In this document: one piece after another, positions 37,783 to 48,832 of the stretch | Layout of the letters: the number at the start of each line of letters is the position of its first letter | Position numbering within the stretch: the stretch's first letter is position 1 | Assembly: GCF_020379485.1 (NCBI RefSeq) | Contig: NC_063435.1 | Coordinates: forward strand, 1,426,001-1,490,000 | Reading direction: 5' to 3' | DNA: 64,000 nucleotides | Origin: Brassica napus | Lineage: Eukaryota; Streptophyta; Magnoliopsida; Brassicales; Brassicaceae | The notes under the pieces: model-generated | Database searches by the model: none | The model's input: only the letters and a program-made list of their open reading frames with translations | What the model was told of the DNA's origin: nothing | Position numbers and translations under genes: made by a program

Positions 37783-38654
37783 ATGTTTGGGAATAATATA
37801 CAAGTTGAAACCGTGAAGATCACGAAAGAGGTAAAAGAGACAGACGTCTCTATGGAGAAGGAGGGACCCCCAATACATACCCTCTTGTCATGGCTGAAGA
37901 AGAAGATTCCTAACAAACAAAGAAAAGACTTTCAAGAAGCTCGGATGAAGCAAGAGATGGTGATGATGAAACGACAACAACAAGGACAAGGACAATGCCA
38001 AAGTAATGGTAGTACGGATCTTTATTCATGTTTGGATCAGCACCACGGCCATTACAAGCACGATCAGCTCTAAAACCAACAAAGACTAGCTGGATTAGAG
38101 AACCAACACGCTGCAATTACTACCAAACGACACCGTCTTGCAACTTACAGCAAAAGACTTTGATCACACTCAAGAACATGGTCAACACTAAAGAAGAACT
38201 GGTGAGAACAAACCCTGATCATCATCATCCTGAAGATTTCTATGATAAACTCTTTTGATATTTCCTTCTCTCAGCTTTTGTTAGATCCTAATTACTACCT
38301 GGAGTCAGGAGGAGGAGAAGGAGAGTTTGCTCTCATGAGTAGCAGCACGAACTCTCCATTACCAAACACAACCATCAACATCAACAAGAGATTACCCAAT
38401 GGTTTGGGAGTAGTAATTTTCAGACAGAAGCTACCAATGATGTGTTCTTAAACAACAACAACAACTTAGCGAATTTTGTGACCAACGAGAACACAAAACT
38501 ATATGCAAACTCATCAGTAGCCGGAGCTGGAGCAGCGTTTGCCGGAGGAACGACGAGTGCATCGGCTGATCAAAGCACAATAAGTTGGGAGGACATAAAC
38601 TCGCTTGTCAACTCCGATGATGCAAGTTACTTCAATGGGCCAAATCATGTGTAA
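37783..38654 (+). pseudogene. Broken gene for a Q/N-rich, transcription-factor-like protein
   Basis: Protein-like sequence runs through all three forward frames. First frame from 37783: MFGNNIQVETVKITKEVKET, KKKIPNKQRKDFQEARMKQE, MVMMKRQQQGQGQ up to a stop at 38071. A second frame continues ALKPTKTSWIREPTR, TLITLKNMVNTKEELVR (38070-38258). Then FSQLLLDPNYYLESGGGEGEF (38265-38335), and finally HQHQQEITQWFGSSNFQTEA, NDVFLNNNNNLANF and STISWEDINSLVNS, ending at 38654. The Q/N-rich, acidic tail suggests the activation part of a transcription factor, but I cannot name the family. At least two frame changes and no plausible splice sites at each make a pseudogene more likely than a gene with introns. 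Confidence 0.55.
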
Positions 38655-39013
38655 TTTTTTTTTCTGTAAAATTTAATTTTTACTTATATAAAGAGGGTTT
38701 AGTTATAAGTATGCAACTTTAGGGAGTGGTAAAAAATCATGTGGATTGAGATATATATTCATGAAGATATTTGATTACTTTTAGTTTCAACTTAGCTTTA
38801 TTCACGAACAATATATATATGATCTTTTTAGTTTGTCTTTTTGATTAATTCTTTGTAAATTTGAAAGAGATTCTACCTTTTAGCTTCTTTCTTTTTCCCC
38901 TAATTAATTAGGTCTTTAAAAATTTAAAAATCTTTGCAATTTACAATACATCTGACACATTACACATAAAAGGAAAGAAACAATATCCATCATCCATTAC
39001 ATCAATATAATGG
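38655..39013. other. A+T-rich spacer
   Basis: No gene, RNA or transposon ends recognised. Confidence 0.5.
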
Positions 39014-39313
39014 ATGATGTTGTTGATAAATTGTGATGGTGTCGGTGTTGTGCAATGGGTTCGTAAGATGACTGATTCTAACAAGGAATCTGTTGTCAAA
39101 GTGTTGGATCCGAGACTTTCTTCGTTTGCATTACATGAAGTGACGCATGTTTTCTACGTTGCTATGCTTTGTGTGGAAGAACAAGCTGTTGAGAGACCGA
39201 CGATAAGAGAAGTCGTTCAGATTCTCACCGAGGTACCAAAGATGCCAACATCCAAGGATCAGCCGCCGGAGAATCAGCTCTCGTCAAAGAAAGGTCCACC
39301 TGATCTACTCTGA
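39014..39313 (+). pseudogene. C-terminal tail of a BAM-type receptor kinase
   Basis: The frame reads GVGVVQWVRKMTDSNKESVV, KVLDPRLSSFALHEVTHVF, YVAMLCVEEQAVERPTIREV, VQILTEVPKMPTSKDQPPEN and ends PPDLL before TGA. This is the end of the kinase domain (subdomain XI, with the conserved RPT) and tail of BAM1/BAM2, CLAVATA1-related receptor kinases. Nothing of the leucine-rich repeats, membrane segment or catalytic core is present, so it is a 94-residue fragment. The ATG at 39014 is upstream of the family match and probably fortuitous. Confidence 0.82.
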
Positions 39314-39696
39314 GAGTATGAGGTTTGGCTGGTAATTACTTGTTTACCAGTTTTAGTCGGGTGTGTGTGTTTTTTCCGGTTTGTATTTTATTTTTGACTC
39401 TTTTGAAGTGTGTTTCATTTTCCTCTGGCTTTTATTCTTTTTATTCTTCACATTATCTGAATTTTTATCACTTTAGTTTTGTAATTTGTATGAATGAAGA
39501 TGTACAGTTGTTTTTCTCAAAAGGAAAATGCTAATTTCTGAATTTTAAAATGTGTTGAAAATTTGAACTCAGGCAGGCACATATTTGTATAATTGAGAGC
39601 GATTCTGGTTGTGGTTGCGTTCACGGCTTACATAAAGATTATAGACGTACCAACACGACCTTACACTTATTAAGTTAAGCTTAGTTTTAAGGACAA
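39314..39696. other. Flank of the BAM fragment
   Basis: T-rich sequence that may be the old 3' untranslated region of the BAM gene, then spacer up to the Helitron. Confidence 0.4.
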
Positions 39697-41012
39697 CTAG
39701 ATTTTGACCCGTGCAACCGCACGTGTATTTGTTTTCACTTTTCTATACATAAATTATTGTTTTATAACATAAGTGGTATATATTTTTAATGTTAATCATA
39801 TACATAAATATTTATATAACTATTTCAAATATAATAATTTTATAATTTACATGTTATAATTAATTAATTGTTTAAACCGTATGTATTTACCACTTCTTAT
39901 TATATATTTATCTTATTGTATTTGCATTTAGTTATTAAGCAAATTAATATATTAATGAGAAAATATATTTAAAAATTATTTTGTATTTAATTTATGCTAA
40001 ATTATGTCCCGTCTTTCAAAACTGGATTTTTTTTTACCAATATTAGATATTTATTATTGTATATATAAAAGTCTAAGATATGTTAATTTTTAGACATGTA
40101 TTATATAGTTTGTTAATTTTAAGATGTTCTATCATCATATTATATTTTAAATAAATAATTTATATTTATGAAAATAAATTTTATAAATTTATCAATTGAA
40201 TATAATTTTATCATATTTATTTTAGTATAATAATTATATTTTAACATGAACATGACTATAAAGTAGATAAAATAGAATATAATTTATTTATTTTCGTTTT
40301 TAAACGATAACTTAAAATACATTAAGTTATTGTTTAAATATTTTTACATAGATTTATTAAAATTTTAAAATATAATATATAAATATATCTTATATTTAAA
40401 ATGAAAATATATTATGATTAAAGTAGTTACAAAGATTTTATATTATTAACTTTAAAGAAATACATGTTAATTTTTATACATGTATTATATAATTTGATAA
40501 TGTAAACCCATCTTACCAACATATTAAATTTTATTTTTGAACATAAATATTTTATAATTACGAAAATAAAATAAATAAATATATAAATTTAATACAATTT
40601 TATTATATTTAGCTCAATATAATAATTTTATTTTAATATGATTGATTATGATTATATAATAAATAAAATATTATAGATTTTTTATTTTTAATTTTATATA
40701 ACTGAATTTATTAATGTATAATAATATTTTAAACTAATTTCAAAATTAGCAAAGATATTTAAATATAATTTCAAAAATGAAGATCTTGTAAAAATCTTTT
40801 TAAACAGATTTTTTAGAACTTTAAAATAAATATATTTATATTTAAAATGAAAAGATATCAAAAGATATTATGATTAAAATATTTTAAAATTTTTATTTAT
40901 TATTAGTCTGAACTAAAATGTAATATGAATTTCTATGAATATGTCCATTAGGTACATTTTTTAAAAAATCACACATGAATCAAGGTTGTGACTTCTGTTT
41001 TAATATATAAGA
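39697..41012 (-). mobile_element. Non-autonomous Helitron, second family member
   Basis: A 1316-base element between A (39696) and T (41013). On the minus strand it starts TCTTATATATTAAAACAGAAG and ends in CTAG after a hairpin (stem gtgc/gcac core, loop aacc as in the first copy). Interior A+T-rich, with two diverged copies of an acatgtattatata... segment at about 40095 and 40480. No coding capacity. Clearly the same family as 17795-19091. Confidence 0.85.
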
Positions 41013-41230
41013 TTGAAACAAAAGACAGTCAACCTCAAGATATCGAAATAATTTAAGACATGCGCACCAAAAAACCACCACCCGCGAAACGACCATTAAA
41101 GATTTGACAATAGTTAATAATTTATAACGTGATCCACATTTTAAAATGGAGCTGGTCTTATAATTACTTAATTAGACGCTTAACAGAAAGACCAACGAAT
41201 ACGAGCCATAGGATTGGCCAATTCTCTGCT
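41013..41230. other. Spacer downstream of UPF0725 copy 1
   Basis: Likely 3' untranslated region of the minus-strand gene; nothing else seen. Confidence 0.4.
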
Positions 41231-42578
41231 CTACAGAAAAGTATCTCTCCAATTGCAATCGCCCTGGAACGAGAGAGTGGTATATCCAGAGATCTTGTCC
41301 ATCTTTCTTCTTACTATAGCTACGCCATCACGTGTTGGCTTGCAACCATGATCCTCATTTTCATTTGGGCAGTACTTGTACTTGATGTAGAAAATTGCAT
41401 TTCTGGCATTGAGTTTCTCGTTTGGCAAAGCCATGTCCTCGTCGCTAGTATACACCGCTACTTTAGTAATGACCACCTTCGACAGATCAAGCTGCAAAAA
41501 TACCAAGAAAGACGTTTTGTTATTATTGACAATAGGCAGGAAAAAAAAAAAAAAAAGAGGTGCCTACACTTCGAATGCTCAAATTTGGAACGAGGAATGC
41601 AAGCTCAAGATATACACGAATCCAGTCATTTTTTCCAAGCTCTGATTTCTCCACCTGCGAAAAGAAAAACACATCACTTACAACAGTATTGGACTACTAG
41701 CTAGTGTGAAAAAAAAAAAAAACAATAGGGAGCTTTTTAGTTTACCACGTAATAATGCTTTTTATCATCGAAAGCATTCTCTCCCGGCCACTCAGGCAAT
41801 TCACTTTTGTCTTCAGTTTCATCATCAGATTCATTATCAGATTGAACCCATAAATTATAAGCATTATCCTCCTCTACACACAGAGATATATTTCACGTTA
41901 CATTAAATTTCAACAATTATTGATTATTATGGAAATTTAATGTAACAAAACAGACAATTTTTTTTTACCATGAGGTCCGGGCTTGGGCCTAGCAATAAAA
42001 CAAGACAAGCTCTTGCCATAGACTTCTTCATAAAAACTGGTCTGGAAAGTTACAAGAGAACCGCCGGCAGCAGGATCCTTTGCAACTGCGGTTACAAAGT
42101 GAATAAAATAAGGTATTTTACGCAACACATTGTACTTCTCTATGCCATGCAGCTCCAAGTTAGTCCCCTGAGAAGAAGAAGTATTTATTAGATTGCAAGA
42201 TCAAGAAACAAATACTATAAGTTTTTTAAATTTTTGTCACCTGGATCATATTGTACTTGTGGATCCCCAACCTAGCATATAGGACGATGTACCTGGGGGC
42301 GGGTTTATCCTTTGTGGTCTCCGAAGCCACGAAATTACAAAGGCCTGGTTTTGCTTTCATCAAATGCTCGATATCGAACCCCTAACCAATAGCCAGACGA
42401 ATATTATATGGTATAAATAATATATATATATTCTGTGGATTGATTCATTACAAAACCAAAAGAAGATAAAAAGACTTACACCACATTGTCTCACTTTCCC
42501 CATAAACTCACGCTCCCTCCTGAATCCCTCACGCTCCCTCCTGAATCCCTCACGCATTTTAACCGAGGAATCTCCCAT
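41231..42578 (-). CDS. UPF0725/DUF626 protein, copy 1, six exons
   Basis: Exons from the start: 42480-42578, 42241-42381, 41969-42167, 41746-41873, 41568-41654, 41231-41491, giving 304 residues. Family wording: GFDIEHLMKAKPGLCNFV, GTNLELHGIEKYNVL, VTAVAKDPAAGGSLVTFQTS, ELPEWPGENAFDDKKHYYVV, NDWIRVYLELA and a C-terminal domain with LNARNAIFYIKYK. This is the Brassicaceae-expanded UPF0725 (EMB2204-like, cystatin-like fold) family of unknown biochemical role; one Arabidopsis member is embryo-essential. Exon 1 encodes a doubled EGFRRER segment (21-base tandem duplication) that copy 2 lacks. All splice sites are GT-AG. Confidence 0.82.
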
Positions 42579-42838
42579 TATTTTTTTTTAACTTTGATCG
42601 ACGGAAACAAGCGGCGGCTACTTTCAATATAGATTGTTTAGGTTTCCTCTCGTGATACTACTCTCTATTTGTATATACACACATTCGATATTCCTTTATT
42701 GGGCCTACAACGCCCAAGCCGTTTTCTATTAAGTCCGTTATCTTTAAGCCAATATCCAAAACGATGGTATAACAAAGTTAGTCTGATTTCAAAAATAGTT
42801 AAGTAACGGGTTAACTCATTCTTGTCCAACCTTTTTAG
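41253..42838. repeat. Segmental duplication, partner of 44974-46450
   Basis: Near-identical sequence to 44974-46450, covering the whole UPF0725 gene and its promoter to the word cctttttagt. Left breakpoint at ttgcaatcgccctgg inside the last exon; right breakpoint after cctttttagt, where the two copies diverge completely. Copies differ by few substitutions and small indels, so the event is recent. Confidence 0.88.
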
Positions 42839-44954
42839 TGGGGTTTAATCTACAAAGGACAAAAAAAAAAATCTATAACCACCAAAACTAATCTCATATG
42901 AGACAAATGGGTGTAAATTATGATTGTAGCCTTAATGAAAGCTTAATATCAATCATTAGATCTGATTCTTCACGTTATAATCTGAGCCGTCCGATTTTTA
43001 AGGATGAAATATTTACAATAAAGCCATTAATGGAACTTGTCTCTAAGCCGACAGATCTAATAAGTGGGTTTTAATCTTGGCCATCAGATTTCACTTGGGT
43101 CCCACAGAAAATTTAATCACTCTTCTTCTTCATTTCTTCCTCAACCATACCCAACCACTACGAAAATTCATTCACTTCACTAACCAAACATATCTTCTTT
43201 AACTCTTCACCCACAAACATTTACCTCTGTTTCTTAGGATCTTTCTACAGGTTATGACATCGTGAAATATCCCATTTGCATCATCCTTGGTTTTGAAATC
43301 GATTGGTAAGTGTAGACTCTCTTCCTCTCTCTCTTTTGTCTTTCTCTCTTATGTTTTTATTGTTATTTGTTTCGGTTGAGTCATATAAAATACATGTTGA
43401 CCGTATTTGTCAGATTATAAGGTTTGATATAATGTTGTTAGAGTATGAAACATGAAAGTGTAGAAGAAACAGTTTTTGTCTATGGTAAAACTTGTAACAC
43501 AAAATTCTTTAACAACTGGTTTCACTGTTACAACTGATGTAGTATTGCTGACATTTTTATAGAAAACGTATCATTAATAAATCTGGCACAACTCGGTGTA
43601 ACACATTGAATATGTGGTATTGATACAACTCGTATAACTTGTAATAGTCATGTGCAACTCGTATAATTTGTAACGTTATGGGTCAGATTTTAAGATTTAA
43701 TATCCCCTATATATTATTTGAGAAGCATTGCAACATTTTTTTGTAGACACGTGTCGTCACTAGAATAATTCTTAAAATCCTTAAAGAAATAGGTTGGTTC
43801 ATCTAAATATATAATAAACTTTTTATTAACCACAATAAATACATTATTAATGTGCTTCATTATTTCCTTAAATAAAATTATAGAATTGCCTAATGTGGCT
43901 AAAGTATATATGACAATTAATGATTTTGAATAATAAAATTTTTATAAAAATAAGTGTGTATTATAATTATATTTGTTTAATTTTTAGCTATTAAAATAAA
44001 TTAAACAATCATAGTAACCATATAATAAAAATTAAAAAAATTATTATATATTATATTTTGAATTTTTAAAAACGAGTATAAATTATTAAAACTGTTAAAA
44101 GTTTCACATTCAAATTTTGTGATCTATGATTTAAAACTTTTGTTATGACATGACACAAATAATTAAAAAATAATATAAATTGAAAGTCTCATTTAATAAG
44201 TATCAAAAATAAAAGATATATAAATATATGTATCATTTTAAATTAAACTATATGCAATATATAAATATATAAATATCTTAATTTTGAAATTTACTTTAAA
44301 CATCTTTTTGATAAAAAAATTGAAAAAATATTGACAACCTATTTTTTAAAAATATTATAAATTACTTAAACCATTAATTCCACAGTGAAAATTTTGTTAT
44401 CAATAATTTAGATTGAGAATTGAGAATAAGTTAAACATTTTAAATACATTTATATAATGTGTTCATTTGTTTATTACGGGCAGGTCTACCTGCATAAGCA
44501 TCACTTGCACTTGCCCAAAAACGGGCCTGAACCCACTCTTACTTTTTCTGGCTTTGCTAGGGTCGGACAAAAAATCCGAGAATCCGAAGAATCGAACCAG
44601 CTACGACCCAAAAAAGTAGTACCGTACCCGAATCAAAATTAGTTAAATATACGAACGGGTTCAAACTTTTGGTATCTAAAAAATCATAACCAAATCCGAT
44701 CCTAACCAAGATATTTTGGATACCTAAATATATCCAAATTAGAATTATGTACCTGAATATGTTAGCTATTTTTAGATATAATATCCAAAAAATTATCTAA
44801 AATGTATAAGATATTTTGAAGTTATCTAAAATATTTTAAAATATATACAAATAGTCAAAAATAAATATCTAAAATAGCTAATCAATACTCAAAACACCAA
44901 AATACTTAAAATGTATATTGATTCTCCATCCAAATTTTCAAGCTAAACTAATTT
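42839..44954. other. Spacer between UPF0725 copies
   Basis: Holds a leader-like region at 43120-43330 (pyrimidine-rich, with a GT-type junction at ggtaagtgtag) without an open frame after it; a Helitron-like start word tcccctatatattatttgag at 43704; and a stretch at 44560-44760 of gaatccgaaga / aaccaaatccga words like those at 1-516. A 6-base-stem inverted repeat (gcaggtctacctgc) lies at 44480. No gene can be supported. Confidence 0.45.
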
Positions 44955-46262
44955 TTAGGTTAAGTTTAGGTATTTGCAATCGCCCTGGAACGAGAGAGTG
45001 ATGTCTCCAGAGATCTTGTCCATGTTTCTTCTTACTATAGCTACGCCATCACGTGTTGGCTTGCAACCATGAGCCTCATTTTCATTTGGGCAGTACTTGT
45101 ACTTGATGTAGAAAATTGCATTTCTGGCATTGAGTTTCTCGTTTGGCAAAGCCATGTCCTCGTCGCTAGTATACACCGCTACTTTAGTAATGACCACCTT
45201 CGACAGATCAAGCTGCAAAAATACGAAGAAAGACGTTATGTTATTATTGACAATAAACAGGGAAAAAAAAAAGAAGAGGTGCCTACACTTCGAATGCTCA
45301 AATGTGCAGTGAGGAATGCAAGCTCAAGGTATACACGAATCCAGTCATTTTCTCGAAGCTCTGATTTCTTCACCTGCGAAAAGAAAACACATCACTTACA
45401 ACAGTAATGGACTACTATCTAGTGTGAAAAAAAAAACAATAGTGAGCTTTTTAGTTTACCACGTAATAATGCTTTTTATCATCGAAAGCATTCTCTCCCG
45501 GCCACTCAGGCAATTCACTTTTGTCTTCAAATTCATCATCAGATTGAACCCATAAATTATAAGCATTATCCTCCTCTACACACAGAGATATAAATCACAT
45601 TACATTACATTTCAACAATTATTTATTATTATGGAAATATAATGTAACAAAACTGGCAAGTTTTTTTTTTACCATGAGGTCCGGGCTTGGGCCTAGCAAT
45701 AAAACAAGACAAGCTCTTGACCCCAAAGACTTCTTCATAAAAACTGGTCTGGAAAGTTACAAGGGAACCGCCGGCAGCAGGATCCTTTGCAACTGCGGTT
45801 ACAAAGTAAATGGAATAAGGTACTTTATGGAACACATTGTACTTCTCTATGCCATGCAGCTCCAAGTTAGTCCCCTGAGAAGAAGAAGTATTTATTAGAT
45901 TGCAAGATCAAGGAACAAATACTACAAGTTTTTTAAAATTTTGTCACCTGGATCATATTGTACTTGTGGATCCCCAACCTAGCATATAGGACGATGTACC
46001 TGGGGGCGGGTTTATCCTTTGTGGTCTCCGAAGCCACGAAATTACAAAGGCCTGGTTTTGCTTTCATCAAATGCTCGATATCGAACCCCTAACCAATAGC
46101 CAGACGAATATTATAGGGTATAAATAATATATATATTATGTGGATTGATTCATTACAAAACTAAAAGAAGATAAAAAGACTTACACCACATTGTCTCACT
46201 TTCTCCATAAACTCACGCTCCCTCCTGAATCCCTCAAGCATTTTAACCGAGGAATCTCCCAT
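44955..46262 (-). CDS. UPF0725/DUF626 protein, copy 2, six exons
   Basis: Exons from the start: 46185-46262, 45948-46088, 45673-45874, 45460-45575, 45287-45373, 44955-45212, giving 293 residues. Compared with copy 1: one EGFRRER unit instead of two, one extra codon in exon 3 (EVFGVKSL), four codons fewer in the acidic stretch of exon 4, and VKKSELREND in exon 5. Its last residues differ (GDCKYLNLT against GDCNWRDTFL) because the duplication breakpoint at 44974 lies inside the last exon and the stop comes from the flanking DNA. Frame and splice sites are intact, so both copies may be active. Confidence 0.82.
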
Positions 46263-46690
46263 TATTATTATTTTTTACTTTTGATCGACGGAAACAAGCG
46301 GTGGCTATTTCAATAGATTGTTTAGGTTTCCTCTCGTGATATGTATATACACACATTCGATATTCCTTTATTGGGCCTAGAAAGCCCAAACCGTTTTCTA
46401 TCAAAAATAGTTAAGTAACGGGTTAACTCATTGTTGCCCAACCTTTTTAGTTTCGTTGTAATAACATGTTCTTTTCTATCGAATTGAATAAAATGCGTTC
46501 TACGAGTCATTTATCAATTTGTATAGTATTTTAAACCGGGTAAACTTGAAACTAAATTTTTTAATTTGTGCTGTTTCATCTTCTCCAAACAAATGGACAT
46601 TGAGCCCGGTAAATTAAGTAAATGAGCCATATGTAAGAAGAGTTATTTTTGCGAGTTTAAGATGCACATGCATGAATAGTTAAAAAAATC
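46263..46690. other. Spacer upstream of UPF0725 copy 2
   Basis: Promoter part shared with copy 1 up to about 46450, then unique sequence. No gene recognised. Confidence 0.45.
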
Positions 46691-47260
46691 TCACTCTACA
46701 TATATTGTCTTGAGATTGAGGTAGTGGACGAGCAATTCCACGTAACAGATTGCATCTCCTTCTAGATTGACGTTGATCCTTGATCGGTAACTAGAAACTG
46801 GTTTGTGCGTCCATTTGAAATCGAAAATCCCCTTATTCATCATTAGACGTCCTTTTGCCACGAGAGTTTGAGTTTCGTCCTCATCAACTTGTCTACGACT
46901 GCTATACTCTTCCTCGGTCTTGGACAGCAAGGAAACGAGATCCGTCCCACTTGCTTTCTCCAAAACACCTTGAAGCCCAATTTCACCTTCACAAATGAAC
47001 TTCATGCACTCCATGATCTTCTCCGATATCTCACCATCACTCTTGAGCAATAACATCGTTTCCGATAGAGACTTGACCACCTTTATCTTCTGCAGTGTGA
47101 GTTTTGCTTCGCAGATCTCAAACACTTCGAGCTTCTTGATTAAACTCCTTAGAGGCAAAGGAAATTTCTCTAGACTCTCTAGCATCTCTCCAACTTCGCG
47201 TGAATTTTGGATGCTTCCTAAAATGCAAGGAGTCTCCTTTTTGTTACGTTTTACTTTCAT
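46691..47260 (-). CDS. Unidentified intronless protein, 189 residues
   Basis: A single open frame from ATG at 47260 (MKVKRNKKETPCILGS) to TAA-type stop at 46691. The start was set at the first in-frame ATG; upstream codons are open but lack ATG. The middle (LIKKLEVFEICEAKLTLQKI ... LLLKSDGEISEKIMECMKFI) is a helical, leucine-spaced bundle that loosely recalls the TFIIS N-terminal fold, with hydrophobic positions and a K-I-x-K-x-V pattern; this is only a suggestion. Codon use and composition (higher G+C than the flanks) look coding. No signal peptide or membrane segment. It may be a fragment of a larger gene. Confidence 0.45.
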   Translation of the reverse strand: MKVKRNKKETPCILGSIQNSREVGEMLESLEKFPLPLRSLIKKLEVFEICEAKLTLQKIKVVKSLSETMLLLKSDGEISEKIMECMKFICEGEIGLQGVLEKASGTDLVSLLSKTEEEYSSRRQVDEDETQTLVAKGRLMMNKGIFDFKWTHKPVSSYRSRINVNLEGDAICYVELLVHYLNLKTIYVE

Positions 47261-48832
47261 TTTATTTGACTGGATGTCTATTCTTTCTTGTTTGGTTAAA
47301 ATAAGCAAACGTTATTTCCTTTCCTATTTCATAAATAAAACGTAATTAGGTGATTACCTGTGAATTGGCGGATATATTATTGTATGAATAATAATTAGAA
47401 ATATTAAAAATATATTTTTTTTAATTTTAGATAGTTTAAAACTCTGTCGTAAAGTTTCCATAAATTTGATGTAAAAATAACTGATGAATATTTAGTAATA
47501 ACAAATGCTTGTGAAATTATATATGTAATTATCACATTAACTTTTCCAATACCTATTATTCATCTTCTTCGGGCTCTTCTTATTTTTCTCGTCATCATTT
47601 TGTTCTTTTTATTAAATTTTTGCTAATATTTTACATATTTTTCCCAAATATTTATTTATATATCTAAATAATGATATAAAACATACAATCATAACATTAC
47701 CTCATTCAGTAAATTATTTGACTTAATGCAAAACATTTTTTAAATCAAAGTTCTCATATGTTTCGTTAAATATAATCCGTCTAATTTTCAAAGCCTAATT
47801 ATTTATAGGGGCCCTTATTTATAAAGCATATATGGAAAATATAAGAGATTAATAACTATTATAGATACTGCTATATTTTTATAGGAATATGAAATCATTA
47901 TATCAATTTCTATTCATTATTTTATGTAGTATATAAATATAAAAAAATTTAGCTACTACTATTATTTGTAATGTCATTTAGGTTATTTAGCAAGTGATAA
48001 TAATTAGCTTTAGACTTACTTTTTTTTTTTAGATCTAATTAAAATAAATTAAATTATAAAAAGTTGTGTTCATTATATTATGTCGTTTAAATATAAAAAT
48101 AATTAATCAAACGTTATTATTCTTTATATAATTTCAAAGATTATAAAAAAGTGTATGTTTGAATATCATGTTCATGATTGTATGATCTATCCAATGTGAC
48201 TATACAATACCCTATTAAAATTTGAAAGACATTATACTACTAGTTTTGGATATTCATACATGTTGGTTGGTAATTTGACTTTGAAGTATAATAAATTAAT
48301 AATTAAATCAAAACTTTGATTAATAAAAGAACATGAGAAAATAAAAAATATAAGCAAAGATTAAACAAGTTATCACTGATCAGCACTTGCTTTTTTCTTG
48401 CGCTGCTTGATTCGCTAACATTTTCATTCTTCTTTTTGCCCATCTGCAGAAAGTTTAACCAAATTAGCATTAACACAAACACATAGAGAGACAGGAGTTA
48501 AGATATTGGAGCTTTCAACAAACCAGGAGTTAGGCTGGTTATAGTATTGATTGTACCAGAATATTGGAGCTTTCAACAACTTTTACTAGATTTTGTATGT
48601 AAATAACTTTCACTCGCGCATTTTTTTTTTTGTGCTCGTTTCTTCGTGTCAATGATGTTATTATGTGGAATCTACAGAACCAAAATTAGTAATTTTAAAA
48701 AAATTATATTTTGTGGTTTACAAAATTTCAAGAGTGTACTTTGTGATTAAAAATACTAATACTTCCGATATGTTATTGTCAAAAATTAAAACCGCAATAC
48801 ACTAATGCAAATGGAAACAAACAATGAAGTCG
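47261..48832. other. A+T-rich spacer with a lone exon-like piece
   Basis: Mostly A+T-rich DNA with no transposon ends that I can pair. At 48380-48443 on the minus strand a good acceptor (tttctgcag) is followed by a frame WAKRRMKMLANQAAQEKSKC and a stop, which looks like the last exon of a lost gene. No matching upstream exon was found. Confidence 0.4.

Noticed and set aside
41129..41704. 191-codon plus-strand frame
   Set aside because: Antisense to exons 5 and 6 of UPF0725 copy 1 and their intron; the minus strand has the family motifs and splice sites.
43120..43340. Leader-like sequence of a gene
   Set aside because: Pyrimidine-rich with a donor-like site but no following exon or open frame.
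43704..44490. Possible third Helitron, starting tcccctatatattatttgag
   Set aside because: A Helitron-like start is seen but no hairpin plus CTRR end at an AT site could be fixed.
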